DNA from: Bradyrhizobium sp. 141
GTDB taxonomy: Bacteria > Pseudomonadota > Alphaproteobacteria > Rhizobiales > Xanthobacteraceae
Direction of reading: 5' to 3'
NCBI RefSeq assembly: GCF_023074055.1
Contig: NZ_JADPKR010000070.1
Span: 1-64,000 of the forward strand
Length of the DNA stretch: 64,000 bases
In this document: piece after piece, positions 34,192-43,310 of the stretch
Position numbering within the stretch: position 1 is the stretch's first letter
Layout: each line of letters opens with the position of its first letter
Translations under genes and position numbers: made by a program
Notes under the pieces: model-generated
What the model was told of the DNA's origin: nothing
The model's input: the letters and a program-made list of their open reading frames with translations, nothing else
Database searches by the model: none

Positions 34192-34577
34192 ATTCCGTCG
34201 GCCGGAACAATCGCGCGCATGATGACAGTCGGCCGGGACTTGCTCGCGAAAGCAGAGACCGTCACGGTCGCGGTAATTGAAGCTGGCGTGCCAGCCTTGG
34301 TCGAGGCACGCGAAATCATCGCCTAATTCTACCTGATGATCCGGCGCAAGACCGAAGCAGGCCTCATCCCGTGGATCGAGCGCGCTCGCGCCAGTCAGGT
34401 CGCCTCGTCGCCAGTGGCGTCGCCAGGGACGAAGCGGCGGTCCGAGGAGCAATCACTTTGCCCTGGTCTAACGGCGAGACCGAAGGCCAGATCACGCGCC
34501 TCAAGCTCGTCAGGCGTCAAATTTATGACCGCGGGAAGATCGATCTGCTTCAAGCCCGATTAATCGGCGCAGAATGA
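34192..34577 (+). pseudogene. ISL3-family transposase C-terminal remnant
   Basis: 'GRDLLAKAETVTVAVIEAGV' and 'ALVEAREIIA' are followed by an in-frame TAA (34324-34326), then 'MIRRKTEAGLIPWIERARAS', then a base shift to 'AVRGAITLPWSNGETEGQIT' and 'RLKLVRRQIYDRGKIDLLQA'. The last block with 'WSNGxxEGxIxxLK' is the end of the ISL3 DDE domain and contains its catalytic Glu. The first two thirds of the transposase are gone. Confidence 0.78.
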
Positions 34578-34972
34578 AAGGAGCTCCACCAAAATTGCGT
34601 CAGAGCCAATATTGCAGGCCGACTGACACGGATGTTCGAGCAAGCGATCCGAAGCTGCCGGTAACACCGACCTCATTCCCTATTGGATCTATGAAGGCTC
34701 TGTGCGTGTTTAACGGTGTGTGCCGATGCTGCCCTTCAGCCGCGAGGTCAAGCGCCTCGCCTGGCTGAACTGGCCTTCGGCCAGCACCGGCAGGACGATC
34801 TGCTGGACTACCTCCATACGCTTATGGGAGCCGACTCGTGCTGACGATCTCGCCGATCTACAAATTCGTCGTTTCCGCGAAGAGATTCAAACACTCAAGC
34901 GCCGCCCTTTTTCCCGTCGGCGTAATACAACCGGTATCATATCCGCCCCTGCCCCCCAGACATCGTTCAGCG
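34578..34972. other. Intergenic region, possible decayed gene
   Basis: About 395 bases. A plus-strand stretch 'LAELAFGQHRQDDLLDYLHT' looks protein-like but has no start and ends quickly. GC content falls toward the right end. Confidence 0.35.
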
Positions 34973-35539
34973 TCAGCTTGTCCATATTTTATCGAATCTG
35001 TTTGACCGACCGCATGACGCTTTCGGCTGTTTTAAACTGAGTCCAATGTCGAGGCACAATTTGAAAAACTCCTCCGGAGCATCCGTCTTGTCCACACGGT
35101 ATTGGCGGGTAAGATCCCGGGCAAACTTGCCGATCGGAACGATGTCACTTGAGGTTACCCACTGCGGATTTCCGACCTTCTCCTCAAACGCGAGGATTAT
35201 CTCGTCAGGAAGCTCGGCGCCGAAGAGAAAATAGCGAAGATGGCGATTAAAATGCGGATGTGTATAGATGTCAGGGCCTCTGCAGCCATTTCTCTCGAAT
35301 AGGCCTTTGCGCGAAGCTTTGATCCTCCCCTGGTGGTATCGGGGGTCATTCCAGTAATTCATCCTCTCTTGTGGAATCGCGGACCTGTCGCTCAGAGATT
35401 GGAGCAAGGCGAGGATCGGCTGCGCGTTGGCTTTATAAGCTGCGTGGCCCTCATCATGATTGCGATGAGATTCCCTAAGATCTATCTTCGCGAGTATCGT
35501 GGCCTCGCTCTCAGTCAGCTTGATATGATACTTCTCCAT
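34973..35539 (-). CDS. Hypothetical protein, low GC
   Basis: A 188-residue protein I do not recognise. It is soluble with mixed charge; distinctive segments are 'YHIKLTESEATILAKIDLRE', 'ERMNYWNDPRYHQGRIKASR', 'GPDIYTHPHFNRHLRYFLFG' and 'EFFKLCLDIGLSLKQ'. Base composition is lower in GC than the neighbouring sbcC, suggesting recent acquisition. The ATG at 35539 follows AGGAG. The gene lies 47 bases downstream of sbcC on the same strand, at the edge of the defence-type block. A role in that block is possible but unproven. Confidence 0.65.
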   Translation of the reverse strand: MEKYHIKLTESEATILAKIDLRESHRNHDEGHAAYKANAQPILALLQSLSDRSAIPQERMNYWNDPRYHQGRIKASRKGLFERNGCRGPDIYTHPHFNRHLRYFLFGAELPDEIILAFEEKVGNPQWVTSSDIVPIGKFARDLTRQYRVDKTDAPEEFFKLCLDIGLSLKQPKASCGRSNRFDKIWTS

Positions 35540-35586
35540 TTATCTCCTCTTCCGACCTGAACACTCCGAGGCCGCTGCTCCTGATA

Positions 35587-38500
35587 TTATTGCGCGCTAC
35601 TCGTCGCCGGCCATGCCGTTCCCATGTCATCAGAAACTCTAACCTCCGATCGCCCAGCGCCGCGCTTTTCTACGCGAACCTGCACGGCAATCCGCTCAAT
35701 CATGGCGGCGACGTGCGTGATGACGCCAACCTTCTGACCTCTGCCTTGCAAGGTCTCCAGCGCATCTACTGCCAAGTCGAGTGTTTCCGCATCGAGCGAT
35801 CCAAAGCCTTCATCGATAAACAGTGTGTCGACAAAGGACGATCGGCCTTCAAGACCTGACAAAGCCAGCGCCAGCGCAAGGGAGACCAGGAACCGTTCAC
35901 CGCCTGACAGGCTTCGGGTCCCGCGGACCTCGTCGCCCATGTCGCGATCAATGATATGCAGTGTGAGATCGGACGCAGCCCCCCGCGCGAGCCTATAGCG
36001 CGGGGTCAATGCATGGAGGTGATCATTCGCCAATTGCACCATGTGGTCGAGCGTGATGCCCTGCACAAAGCGACGGAAACGATCACCGCTGGCCGAGCCG
36101 ATGGCATCGTCGACTGCCTGCCAGATTGCGAGTTCCGCTTTCGAGGTGTCGACTTCCGCAGATAGATTTGCAGCGGCGCGGCGCGCCTCGTCGTCTCGCG
36201 CGAGCGCAGCGGCAAGTACACCTGTCCGTTGTTGCAAGTCTCCGATTTCAGTTGCCAACGCCGCGATGACTGCGGTCAACGCCTCGGCATCAGTGGTCTC
36301 ATCGAACCCGTCCAACGCCCGGAGTAAGTCATTCTGGCGCGTCAGCGCTGCGGTGCCGGCATCGTTCACGCCTCGGTCGATCTCCTGAATTCGGCCCCGT
36401 AACGCTTTGCTTAATGCTGGGTCGGTTGCGATCAGCGCGGCAACCTGATCCGACGAGCGAGCAATATCCAGGCAGGCCACGCTGAATGCCTCTTCGGCTA
36501 AAGCGTTGCGGCCGTTGGCCGTCTCCAATCCAGCGGCGGCCTCGTCGCAACGAGCGCCGGCCGCCTGGAACGCTGCATCTGTCGCAGATTTCGTCTCGCG
36601 CGCACGAGCGAGCACCTCTCGAGTGGTCCGGCAAGCCTCATTGATCCGAGTCCGGTGGCTCGCTGTCGCCTCGCCATCGAGGAGTTCAGCTCTGGCACGC
36701 GCCTTCTCTCCCTCGGCCATGCGACGTTGATCGAGAAGACGTGCCGTCACCGTCACCTGCGCCTGCGCGTGCTCAAGCGAGGCGCCCGCCGCTGCACGCT
36801 CGGGCGCCAGACGCTGGAGCGTCATTTCAAGTTGGCCAACCTGCTCGCGCAGGCCGGCATACTCCGTCGCAACTGTCGACAGCGTAACGCTAACGCCGGT
36901 CGGATCGACATCGAGGTCATCGACGGCCAGACCTGCAGCCGCAAGAAACGGCGTGATTTCACGGCGAATGGAAATGAGGCGCTCAGCAAGGCCTGCCGCT
37001 TGGACCGTGTACTCAGTTGCCTTCAATTGCGCAGCGTGGAAATCAGGACGTCTTTGATCGATAGACCGCGTAATCGTCTCGATCGCCTCACCGAGCGCGT
37101 CATGCTCCCGCTGCAAACTGTCGATCTCTGTCCGAAGACGCCGAGCGTCTGCGAGCGGCGACGCAATGGCTAGCCGTTCTGCGATCGCGACTGAGATGAG
37201 GGCCGCCAGTTTCGACGCAGTCTGGTCATCGAGAATGGGAGGTACACTCTCCGCGATCTGAGCCTTCGTGCAGAGATCGTTCAACAACGGCCACTGTTCG
37301 CTATAAGTGGCCTTGGCAGCCAAAACTTGTCCACGCGCCACATCGATTCCGCGGATGGTCTCAGCCTGGCGCGCCTCTCCAGCGGAGAACGTGCGCGTAG
37401 CAACGTCTAGACGCTGGCTCGTTGCAGTCAGCGCCGCATCAAGCTCTTCGCGCCGGCGGCGAAGCCTGGCGGCCATTTCGTTTAACGCGCTGGGATGTGC
37501 AAGATGGGGGTGTTCGGTGCTGCCGCACACCGGGCAGGCCAAATTTGGAGCCAGCAGGCTGCGCAGATGAACGGCCTCAGATGAGACCGCCTCGTCAGCG
37601 AGCTCTGCGATTGGAACAATTTCCGCACGCGCGGTCCGATCGCGGAATTGGTCCGCTTCGGCCTCAACGATTTGGCTTTTGGCTGCGCTCACCTCCTGCG
37701 TCGCTAGCGTGTGTTCCGATTCCCGGCGTGTTAGATCTTGCGACGCCCGGACGTGCTGTTCACAGACAGTGTTTGCCTCGCGCAGAGTCTCAAGCGCGCG
37801 TTGCAGATCGATATCCCGTTCGTGGAGCGCCGCCTCGTCAATGCCGGCGAGACCGCCTCGGCGATCACCGATATCGCTACTGAGGCCATCTTTTCGTCCA
37901 CGATCCTCAGTGAGCTTTTCCAACAGCGCGGCTATTTCACCTTGCAACCGCGTAGCGGTCTCTTCCGCTCCAACGGCCACTGACGTGCCTGTAGCATGGT
38001 CCTGTTTGAGCGCACCCCGCTTCGCTAACAAGTCCATCGCATCGCCGAGACGATCGACAAGAAGAATGCGATCCGATTGACTGTTTAGTTGCGCAACCGT
38101 TGTACGGTGTGACTCTGATGTCTGATCGAGAGTCTGATCAATCGTGGCCAACGCATCGGTCTTATCGCGCAGTGTTGCTTCCGCTTGCTGCGATTTTTCC
38201 ATCGCATCATTAAACTCGGTCCGAGCTGCCGCCAGCTCCGTATCGAGTCTTTCGGCTTCGCTCCAAAGGGGACCGAAATTCTTGAGGACGTCTTCTGCCG
38301 CTACATTGGCGGTCGCCGAGTCCGCCAGTTGTGTTGCAGACGCGGCGTCTAGCGTCCGTGCTTCCTCGCGTGCAACAAGCAAACCGTCGAGACGGGACTT
38401 GGCCTCCGCTGCCGTCCGCCGTGCATTTTGCAAATCACCCGCTAGCGGACGAAGCGGTTCGACGAGATCGAATTCGGCAAGAGACCGATACTCATCGGCG

Positions 38501-39366
38501 GCTGCCTCGCATGTCGTGCGCGCTGCGACCATCTGAGCCTCAGCCCGAGCGAGATCGCTGCGAGCGGCGGCGACGCGCTTAAAATGATCCAACCGTCCGT
38601 TGTGTTGATCACGCTCCGCGCCTTTCTGAGCAACCGTCGAAGCAAGCTGACTTTGCTCGTCCAGCAGCGCCTGCCTGGCTTCGTCATCAAGAAGTCCGAT
38701 GTCGTTTCGGCGCTGCTCCAATTGCTCGACAATTCTTCGTCGTGCCTCCGTTCCATCATGGACGCGGACCGAGATCGCCGCGTAGATTTCGGTGCCTGTG
38801 ATCTTCTCGAGCAATTCCGCACGCTCGCTCTCGGCGGCGAGCAGGAAGGCGTCAAACTCGCCCTGTGCGAGCAGCACCGTTCGCCGGAACTGATCGAATG
38901 TGAGGTCGGTTCTCGCCTCTACGGCCTCGCGGACCTGAGTCTTGCCAGTTGCCACCGCACTGCCGTCGCCAAGTCGATACAACGCGCGCAGCTCATTCTG
39001 AAGCCGCCCATTTGCTCGCCCCCGCGCCCGATTGGCCTCCCAGCGGACGCGGTAGCGTTCACCATCCTGCCCGACAAAATCTACCTCGGCATATCCGCCG
39101 CCGGCGCCTCGGCGCAGGATCGCCCGGCCATCATGAATTGAAATCGCCTCCCCGCTGGGATCGGGCGCATTCTCCCGCCGACCGACTGAGACGCGCGGAT
39201 ATTCGCCATAGAGCGCAAGGCAGAGCGCGTCGAGGATGGTCGATGCGCCGGTCTCGCCAGTGATGGCAAAGAGGCCGGAACCGGCAAGAGGCTCTGCGCC
39301 AAGATCGATCTCGAAGGGAGCACCAAGACTTGCCAGATTCTCGCCGCGGATGGCCAAGATCCGCAT
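35587..39366 (-). CDS. sbcC: SbcC/Rad50-like nuclease subunit with defective Walker A
   Basis: A 1259-residue SMC-type ATPase that pairs with SbcD to cut hairpins and DNA ends. Layout: N-terminal ATPase half, long coiled coils, a zinc hook 'ACPVCGSTEHPH' in the middle, and C-terminal half with signature 'RSLSGGERFLVSLALALAL' and Walker B 'FIDEGFGSLDAETLDLAV'. The P-loop reads 'ITGETGASTILDALCLALYG', whereas the family has GETGAGKST: the Gly-Lys pair is missing, an in-frame loss of six bases near 39250. The rest of the gene is intact. Without the lysine, ATP hydrolysis should fail, so the protein may be non-catalytic, or the sequence may carry an error. It starts two bases after sbcD. Confidence 0.92.
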   Translation of the reverse strand: MRILAIRGENLASLGAPFEIDLGAEPLAGSGLFAITGETGASTILDALCLALYGEYPRVSVGRRENAPDPSGEAISIHDGRAILRRGAGGGYAEVDFVGQDGERYRVRWEANRARGRANGRLQNELRALYRLGDGSAVATGKTQVREAVEARTDLTFDQFRRTVLLAQGEFDAFLLAAESERAELLEKITGTEIYAAISVRVHDGTEARRRIVEQLEQRRNDIGLLDDEARQALLDEQSQLASTVAQKGAERDQHNGRLDHFKRVAAARSDLARAEAQMVAARTTCEAAADEYRSLAEFDLVEPLRPLAGDLQNARRTAAEAKSRLDGLLVAREEARTLDAASATQLADSATANVAAEDVLKNFGPLWSEAERLDTELAAARTEFNDAMEKSQQAEATLRDKTDALATIDQTLDQTSESHRTTVAQLNSQSDRILLVDRLGDAMDLLAKRGALKQDHATGTSVAVGAEETATRLQGEIAALLEKLTEDRGRKDGLSSDIGDRRGGLAGIDEAALHERDIDLQRALETLREANTVCEQHVRASQDLTRRESEHTLATQEVSAAKSQIVEAEADQFRDRTARAEIVPIAELADEAVSSEAVHLRSLLAPNLACPVCGSTEHPHLAHPSALNEMAARLRRRREELDAALTATSQRLDVATRTFSAGEARQAETIRGIDVARGQVLAAKATYSEQWPLLNDLCTKAQIAESVPPILDDQTASKLAALISVAIAERLAIASPLADARRLRTEIDSLQREHDALGEAIETITRSIDQRRPDFHAAQLKATEYTVQAAGLAERLISIRREITPFLAAAGLAVDDLDVDPTGVSVTLSTVATEYAGLREQVGQLEMTLQRLAPERAAAGASLEHAQAQVTVTARLLDQRRMAEGEKARARAELLDGEATASHRTRINEACRTTREVLARARETKSATDAAFQAAGARCDEAAAGLETANGRNALAEEAFSVACLDIARSSDQVAALIATDPALSKALRGRIQEIDRGVNDAGTAALTRQNDLLRALDGFDETTDAEALTAVIAALATEIGDLQQRTGVLAAALARDDEARRAAANLSAEVDTSKAELAIWQAVDDAIGSASGDRFRRFVQGITLDHMVQLANDHLHALTPRYRLARGAASDLTLHIIDRDMGDEVRGTRSLSGGERFLVSLALALALSGLEGRSSFVDTLFIDEGFGSLDAETLDLAVDALETLQGRGQKVGVITHVAAMIERIAVQVRVEKRGAGRSEVRVSDDMGTAWPATSSAQ

Positions 39367-39368
39367 GG

Positions 39369-40601
39369 CTATGCCTCCGCCCGTGCCCGGTGGAAGACAT
39401 CTAGATGCGCGGCACCCGGGGCCACGCCGAAGGCGCGTTCGAATGCAAGCTTGAACAGATCCTCGGGATCTCTTTCCGCTAGCCGGATCATAGGATCGGC
39501 GAGGGTCACGTCATTTAACGCCCCGGGGATTGCCGCGACACGGGTATCGACGATGCGCACCGGAAAGCTCTCGGCGATGCGGTCGACCTCCTCTCTGAAC
39601 CCAGGCGATAGCCCTTCGCGGGCAAGCCTAACCTGGACGAATGGCCGTTCATGAACCGGCAGGTCCGATGAGAGGTCCATTGCTGTCAGATGATCGCCAA
39701 ACTCGCTCAACCGCATGTCGCCCGCTTCAGGAAGGCGGACGAAGGGGACTGGCCGGTCAATCGAGATATGTTCGGATAGAACCGTTGTGCCGTCGAGGCT
39801 CGCAAGAGTGACCCCATGTGTGTAAGGCAACTCCGTCGCCGACAAAGGGATCAGTGAACCAGAATAGCGGACGGTATCACGACCGATAGCCTGAGCCTTA
39901 TGCAAGTGGCCAAGCGCCACGTAGCTTGCTTCCGCCGGGAACACGTCGTGCGGCACGGCATGCTGGCCACCGACCAGAATTCTTCGCTCCGCGCCTTCCG
40001 ACTCGATGCCGCCCGCGACGTGGAGGTGTCCCGTTAGAACGAACGGTAGACCATCTATCGGTCCCCGTAACGTATCGACCAATTCGGCATAGAGGCTCCG
40101 CACGCCGGCGATGACGGGCGAGCCTGCTTCATCATCCAGCCGCGTCAAGTTCGGAAGGCAGGCTGCGGTTGGGTAGGAGACTGCAAGCACATGAGCAGCC
40201 ACCGAACCGCTTGTGTCAGCGATAGGAACGAGATGACGTGCGGCCTCGACCCGCCCTTCACGCCGCCGCACATTGCCCACGACGCGGATGTTGAATGCCT
40301 CCAACAGAGGCCGCGGCGCTTCCAACCGACCAGCTGCATCATGGTTGCCGGCAGCGATCACCATAGCCATGCGCGGATACGCGCGGCTCAGGCGCACGAG
40401 CGTATTATAGAAGAGCTGCTGCGCTTCCCCGGAGGGATTTTGGCTGTCAAACACGTCGCCGGCGATGACGAGAGCATCGACATCCCGCTCTACGACGATC
40501 TCTTCGAGCCGCTCAAACACTTTGCGGTGCTCATGCTCTCGAGAGAACCCGCGTAAAGTTTGACCGATATGCCAATCAGCCGTGTGCAGAATACGGATCA
40601 T
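39369..40601 (-). CDS. sbcD: SbcD/Mre11-like exonuclease subunit
   Basis: A 410-residue calcineurin-type metallophosphoesterase. Metal ligands are in 'ILHTADWHIGQTLRG', 'VIAGDVFDSQNPSGEA', 'VIAAGNHDAAGRL', 'VLTGHLHVAGG' and 'VALGHLHKAQ'. The C-terminal capping domain ends with 'DLFKLAFERAFGVAP'. Start chosen at 40601, with GGAGGA six bases upstream; it overlaps the stop of the small upstream gene as ATGA. It forms an operon with sbcC. Nuclease motifs are complete even though the SbcC partner has a damaged P-loop. Confidence 0.93.
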   Translation of the reverse strand: MIRILHTADWHIGQTLRGFSREHEHRKVFERLEEIVVERDVDALVIAGDVFDSQNPSGEAQQLFYNTLVRLSRAYPRMAMVIAAGNHDAAGRLEAPRPLLEAFNIRVVGNVRRREGRVEAARHLVPIADTSGSVAAHVLAVSYPTAACLPNLTRLDDEAGSPVIAGVRSLYAELVDTLRGPIDGLPFVLTGHLHVAGGIESEGAERRILVGGQHAVPHDVFPAEASYVALGHLHKAQAIGRDTVRYSGSLIPLSATELPYTHGVTLASLDGTTVLSEHISIDRPVPFVRLPEAGDMRLSEFGDHLTAMDLSSDLPVHERPFVQVRLAREGLSPGFREEVDRIAESFPVRIVDTRVAAIPGALNDVTLADPMIRLAERDPEDLFKLAFERAFGVAPGAAHLDVFHRARAEA

Positions 40602-40780
40602 TCTTCCTCCAGCAGTCGCGCCGGAGCAGCACCCGACCATGCTTTCGAAACTGCATCCCAATCGACGCTCCGCTCTTGGGCCAGCGTCCAAACGTTCCAG
40701 AAATCTGGATCTGCCGACTGTGGCCACTGCGCATCAGGCAATTCGTCCACCTCCACGCGATAAAAGTGCTTCTTATCCAT
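40598..40780 (-). CDS. Small acidic protein coupled to sbcD
   Basis: A 60-residue protein of unknown function, rich in Trp and acidic residues ('VEVDELPDAQWPQSADPDFW' and 'NVWTLAQERSVDWDAVSKAW'). Its stop overlaps the sbcD start as ATGA, so the two are translationally coupled. Start chosen at ATG 40780 ('MDKKHFYRVEV'); 40801 in the same frame is GTG or ATG-like but adds no homology I can see. No domain is recognised. The position suggests a small partner or regulator of SbcCD. Confidence 0.6.
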   Translation of the reverse strand: MDKKHFYRVEVDELPDAQWPQSADPDFWNVWTLAQERSVDWDAVSKAWSGAAPARLLEEE

Positions 40781-40853
40781 ACGTCCCCCAACCGCGATCA
40801 CGGCTCTTCTTCGTCAATCGCGCCATGCGGAACGGAGGAATTCTATCGTCCCG

Positions 40854-41774
40854 CTACGCCTCATCGATTGCTGCTCCCGGCGACCACGGCCCGCTCGGCG
40901 GCCAAATTCGTTCTTCCTCCAAGCCGACGACCAGCGGCATCAAGAAGAGGCGAAGATCGGCGACGGCAATGGCGAAAACGTCTGGTGCTGCTGCCATACG
41001 GTCGCGGCCTAGGAAGGCGCGCCACTGAGCGGCCGATGCTTCTGCAAATTCATCGGTCAGACCCACCGGCACAACGGATGGGAGGACCGTTCCGCGTCTT
41101 TCGAAGGTCCGCTGAATTGCCTCGACAAGGGCAGCCCGGCGAAGCTCGAATGTTCGGGAGATCACCCAAAGATCATAGAAATCCTTGAGCCGGCTATTGG
41201 CCACGCCGAGCGTTACAAGCGCTTCGAATTTCTCGGCCACCACCGTTTCGACCGGATATGCGCGAAGGTGCGGCGTTGGGGCGTCCAGCAGGGTGGGATA
41301 GTCGATCTCGACCGCCGCGGGTGTAATGGCATCGCCGAAACCAATGTCGACCTGGATCGGAATACGCGCGCCGGCGATGGTTGCCGTTGTGCGGACCCGC
41401 ACGCCACCATATTCCACCTCCTCACGGATCGGGGCCGCCATCAGCGCGGCGACATCGAACGCCACCCCGTCGTCGGCGACGGGTTGCGCACAAATGGCCC
41501 GGAAGGTTTCGGCAATGGCCTCGGCGTCGCTGTCGCCATTGCCAAGCAGGTCCAGATCGCGCGTAGGCCGAAACGGATCGGCGACCCAGGTCACGAAGAG
41601 CATCGCACCTTTGAGGATGAAGCGGTCGCGGTGTGGTGACACGCTCAGCCGATAGAGCAGACGCTCAAGCGCATAGCGCGTCAGCAGAATCTGGAAATCC
41701 GACCGTTCGGCACGTGCCCGATCGAGGAGTCGCGCTCGCACTGATGCGCCGATGTTGCGCGGCTCACGCGCCAT
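40854..41774 (-). CDS. abiEii: AbiEii-type nucleotidyltransferase toxin
   Basis: A 306-residue nucleotidyltransferase-like protein of the AbiEii/AbiGii family, the toxin half of type IV toxin-antitoxin systems that cause phage abortive infection. Motifs are 'RFILKGAMLFVTW' with 'PTRDLDLLGNGD' (G[SA]x10DxD), 'IPIQVDIGFGDAI' and 'VVAEKFEALVTLG' then 'SRLKDFYDLWVISR'. Start 41774 ('MAREPRNIGAS') overlaps the end of the antitoxin gene by 11 bases; the frame is open further upstream but that part overlaps the antitoxin. Family members transfer nucleotides to tRNA or bind GTP. Confidence 0.88.
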   Translation of the reverse strand: MAREPRNIGASVRARLLDRARAERSDFQILLTRYALERLLYRLSVSPHRDRFILKGAMLFVTWVADPFRPTRDLDLLGNGDSDAEAIAETFRAICAQPVADDGVAFDVAALMAAPIREEVEYGGVRVRTTATIAGARIPIQVDIGFGDAITPAAVEIDYPTLLDAPTPHLRAYPVETVVAEKFEALVTLGVANSRLKDFYDLWVISRTFELRRAALVEAIQRTFERRGTVLPSVVPVGLTDEFAEASAAQWRAFLGRDRMAAAPDVFAIAVADLRLFLMPLVVGLEEERIWPPSGPWSPGAAIDEA

Positions 41775-42384
41775 CGGACACCATTGCTTCGACGTAAGGG
41801 CGCATGACCGACCAGACCCGCGCCTTGCGCGCGTAACGCCAGAGCTGATCCGGCTTGCATCGGCGACGGCGGAGACCCTCGCGCAGCCCCTCCATCGCGA
41901 CGTCGAGGCCAATCTTGGTCCGGTAGCGAAAACAATCGACAATTGTCTTCGCCGGATTCGTGATGGGAACGTCAACATTCTCGATGCGGTGACGCTCAAC
42001 TCCTTCGGTCAGAGCCGATCCAGTGAAGCGCACAAATCGAATAGCGGGATAATCGATCTTGGGCCGCCAGGCGACACGGTCGATCGCCATCCATACAGCC
42101 GATGGCATCTGCAACGTCAGTTCGTGGTATTGGAGGGCTGAGGTCAGGCAGACTACACCCTTTGGAACCAGAACCGCCGCCTCAGCCAGTGTATGAGCAG
42201 CCTCGACGTGGGCGTCCGGGAGTTGGTAGAGGCCACGTGCCGGGCGGACGACTACCTCCTCCCTGACAAGACGGGCCAGTGTCTCCGGGCCAATGCCTTC
42301 GGCGACGAAGTCCTTCAGCCGGAGCATTCCCCGGGTCTTCAGGAGATCGAGCGCACGAAGCCGCTGGCCGCTGGTGGATGGCAT
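41764..42384 (-). CDS. abiEi: AbiEi-type antitoxin
   Basis: A 206-residue antitoxin and repressor. N-terminal winged helix is at about 5-55 ('LRALDLLKTRGMLRLKDFVA' then 'LVREEVVVRPARGLYQLPD'), and the C-terminal AbiEi domain has 'VVCLTSALQYHELTLQMPSA' and 'ITNPAKTIVDCFRYRTKIGL'. Start at ATG 42384 fits the beginning of the helix; the frame opens to 42471. It is the upstream gene of the pair, as usual, and probably represses its own promoter through paired sites not clearly visible in the 210-bp gap upstream. Confidence 0.87.
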   Translation of the reverse strand: MPSTSGQRLRALDLLKTRGMLRLKDFVAEGIGPETLARLVREEVVVRPARGLYQLPDAHVEAAHTLAEAAVLVPKGVVCLTSALQYHELTLQMPSAVWMAIDRVAWRPKIDYPAIRFVRFTGSALTEGVERHRIENVDVPITNPAKTIVDCFRYRTKIGLDVAMEGLREGLRRRRCKPDQLWRYARKARVWSVMRPYVEAMVSDGA

Positions 42385-42593
42385 GGACGGTGACGTTTCC
42401 TCTGACCAAGAAATATATAGCAGAGGTTTTATCACAAATCGTTGGCTTGGAAATCCCCAAGTTTCGCCCATTACCGTCCTTCTCGAAGCTTGGCCGAGAA
42501 GTGCTGGGCGACACCGTCGTCGCCCGACCTCGTATTTTCTCAGTGCACCGATGAGACAAGAAACCGCGGCGAAACTCTCGTGGCCGGTAGTGG

Positions 42594-43310
42594 CTATCCT
42601 GTCAGCGTGATCCGACCGTCCTTCAGCCGATGCCGACTGGCTTGGGCCAAATTGACCGTATTCCGCACAAAATCGAGCCGCGCGATCCCAGCGTGGTAGG
42701 CTCGGAACGCCTCGCTCAAGGCGTCATCCGTCACCTCAGGCGAGACTTGATCATCCTTGCCTGTCGTGAGCGGCACATCATCGAGCGACAGGCCGCGCCC
42801 GCAGAGAAACGTCGTCACGATGACCTCGAAGGTCATTGGCGGACGGTGATCCATATGCGCCTCGTCCCGCGCGATGCGTTCGCCCGTAACGGCACAGGAA
42901 ACCAGACCGTCAGAACCGCTACGGATAGCGAAGAAATTATCGCGGACCTTGTAGAGATCGAAGCGCACCGTACGTCGAAAGGCTTGGGCGACCTCCTGCT
43001 TACGGCTTGGTGGTCGCTGGGAGATGCAGTGTGGATAGGAGAAATCCGTGCCGCTGCCATCCCCGCAGATGATCCGGAAGCATTGCGTCCCATGCTCGGT
43101 CATCATGACTTGGAAATGGCTGACGCCACAGCCCACCTTGGCGACATATTCAGTGTGGCGTTCGAGAAGGGCCGAACGTCGAGGCTCCTCGTCACTCACC
43201 CGCTCACCGGGCCGGTAGCGGTTAAGCATGGCCTTGAAGAAAGCCGTGGCGTCGCCTTGCTTTTCGAAGCTGCGCGTCGCCAGCTCCACGGGTTTTGAAC
43301 GCCCTCCCAT
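42594..43310 (-). CDS. DUF3223-like protein with an HNH-like segment
   Basis: A 238-residue protein. Residues 1-95 resemble DUF3223/DCL-type domains: 'FFKAMLNRYRPGERVSD', 'SALLERHTEYVAKVGCGVSH' then 'FQV', and 'GTDFSYPHCIS'. The C-terminal half has 'VSCAVTGERIARDEAHMDHR' followed by 'PPMTFEVIV' (residues about 137-165), a Cys followed by HxxH and DH-like pattern reminiscent of a divergent HNH nuclease. It begins one base after the ATPase stop, so they are co-translated. Nuclease activity is a prediction from this motif alone. It is the third gene of a compact set. Confidence 0.6.
   Translation of the reverse strand: MGGRSKPVELATRSFEKQGDATAFFKAMLNRYRPGERVSDEEPRRSALLERHTEYVAKVGCGVSHFQVMMTEHGTQCFRIICGDGSGTDFSYPHCISQRPPSRKQEVAQAFRRTVRFDLYKVRDNFFAIRSGSDGLVSCAVTGERIARDEAHMDHRPPMTFEVIVTTFLCGRGLSLDDVPLTTGKDDQVSPEVTDDALSEAFRAYHAGIARLDFVRNTVNLAQASRHRLKDGRITLTG

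Noticed and set aside
36655..37173. Plus-strand open frame inside sbcC
   Set aside because: Antisense shadow of the SbcC coiled-coil region.
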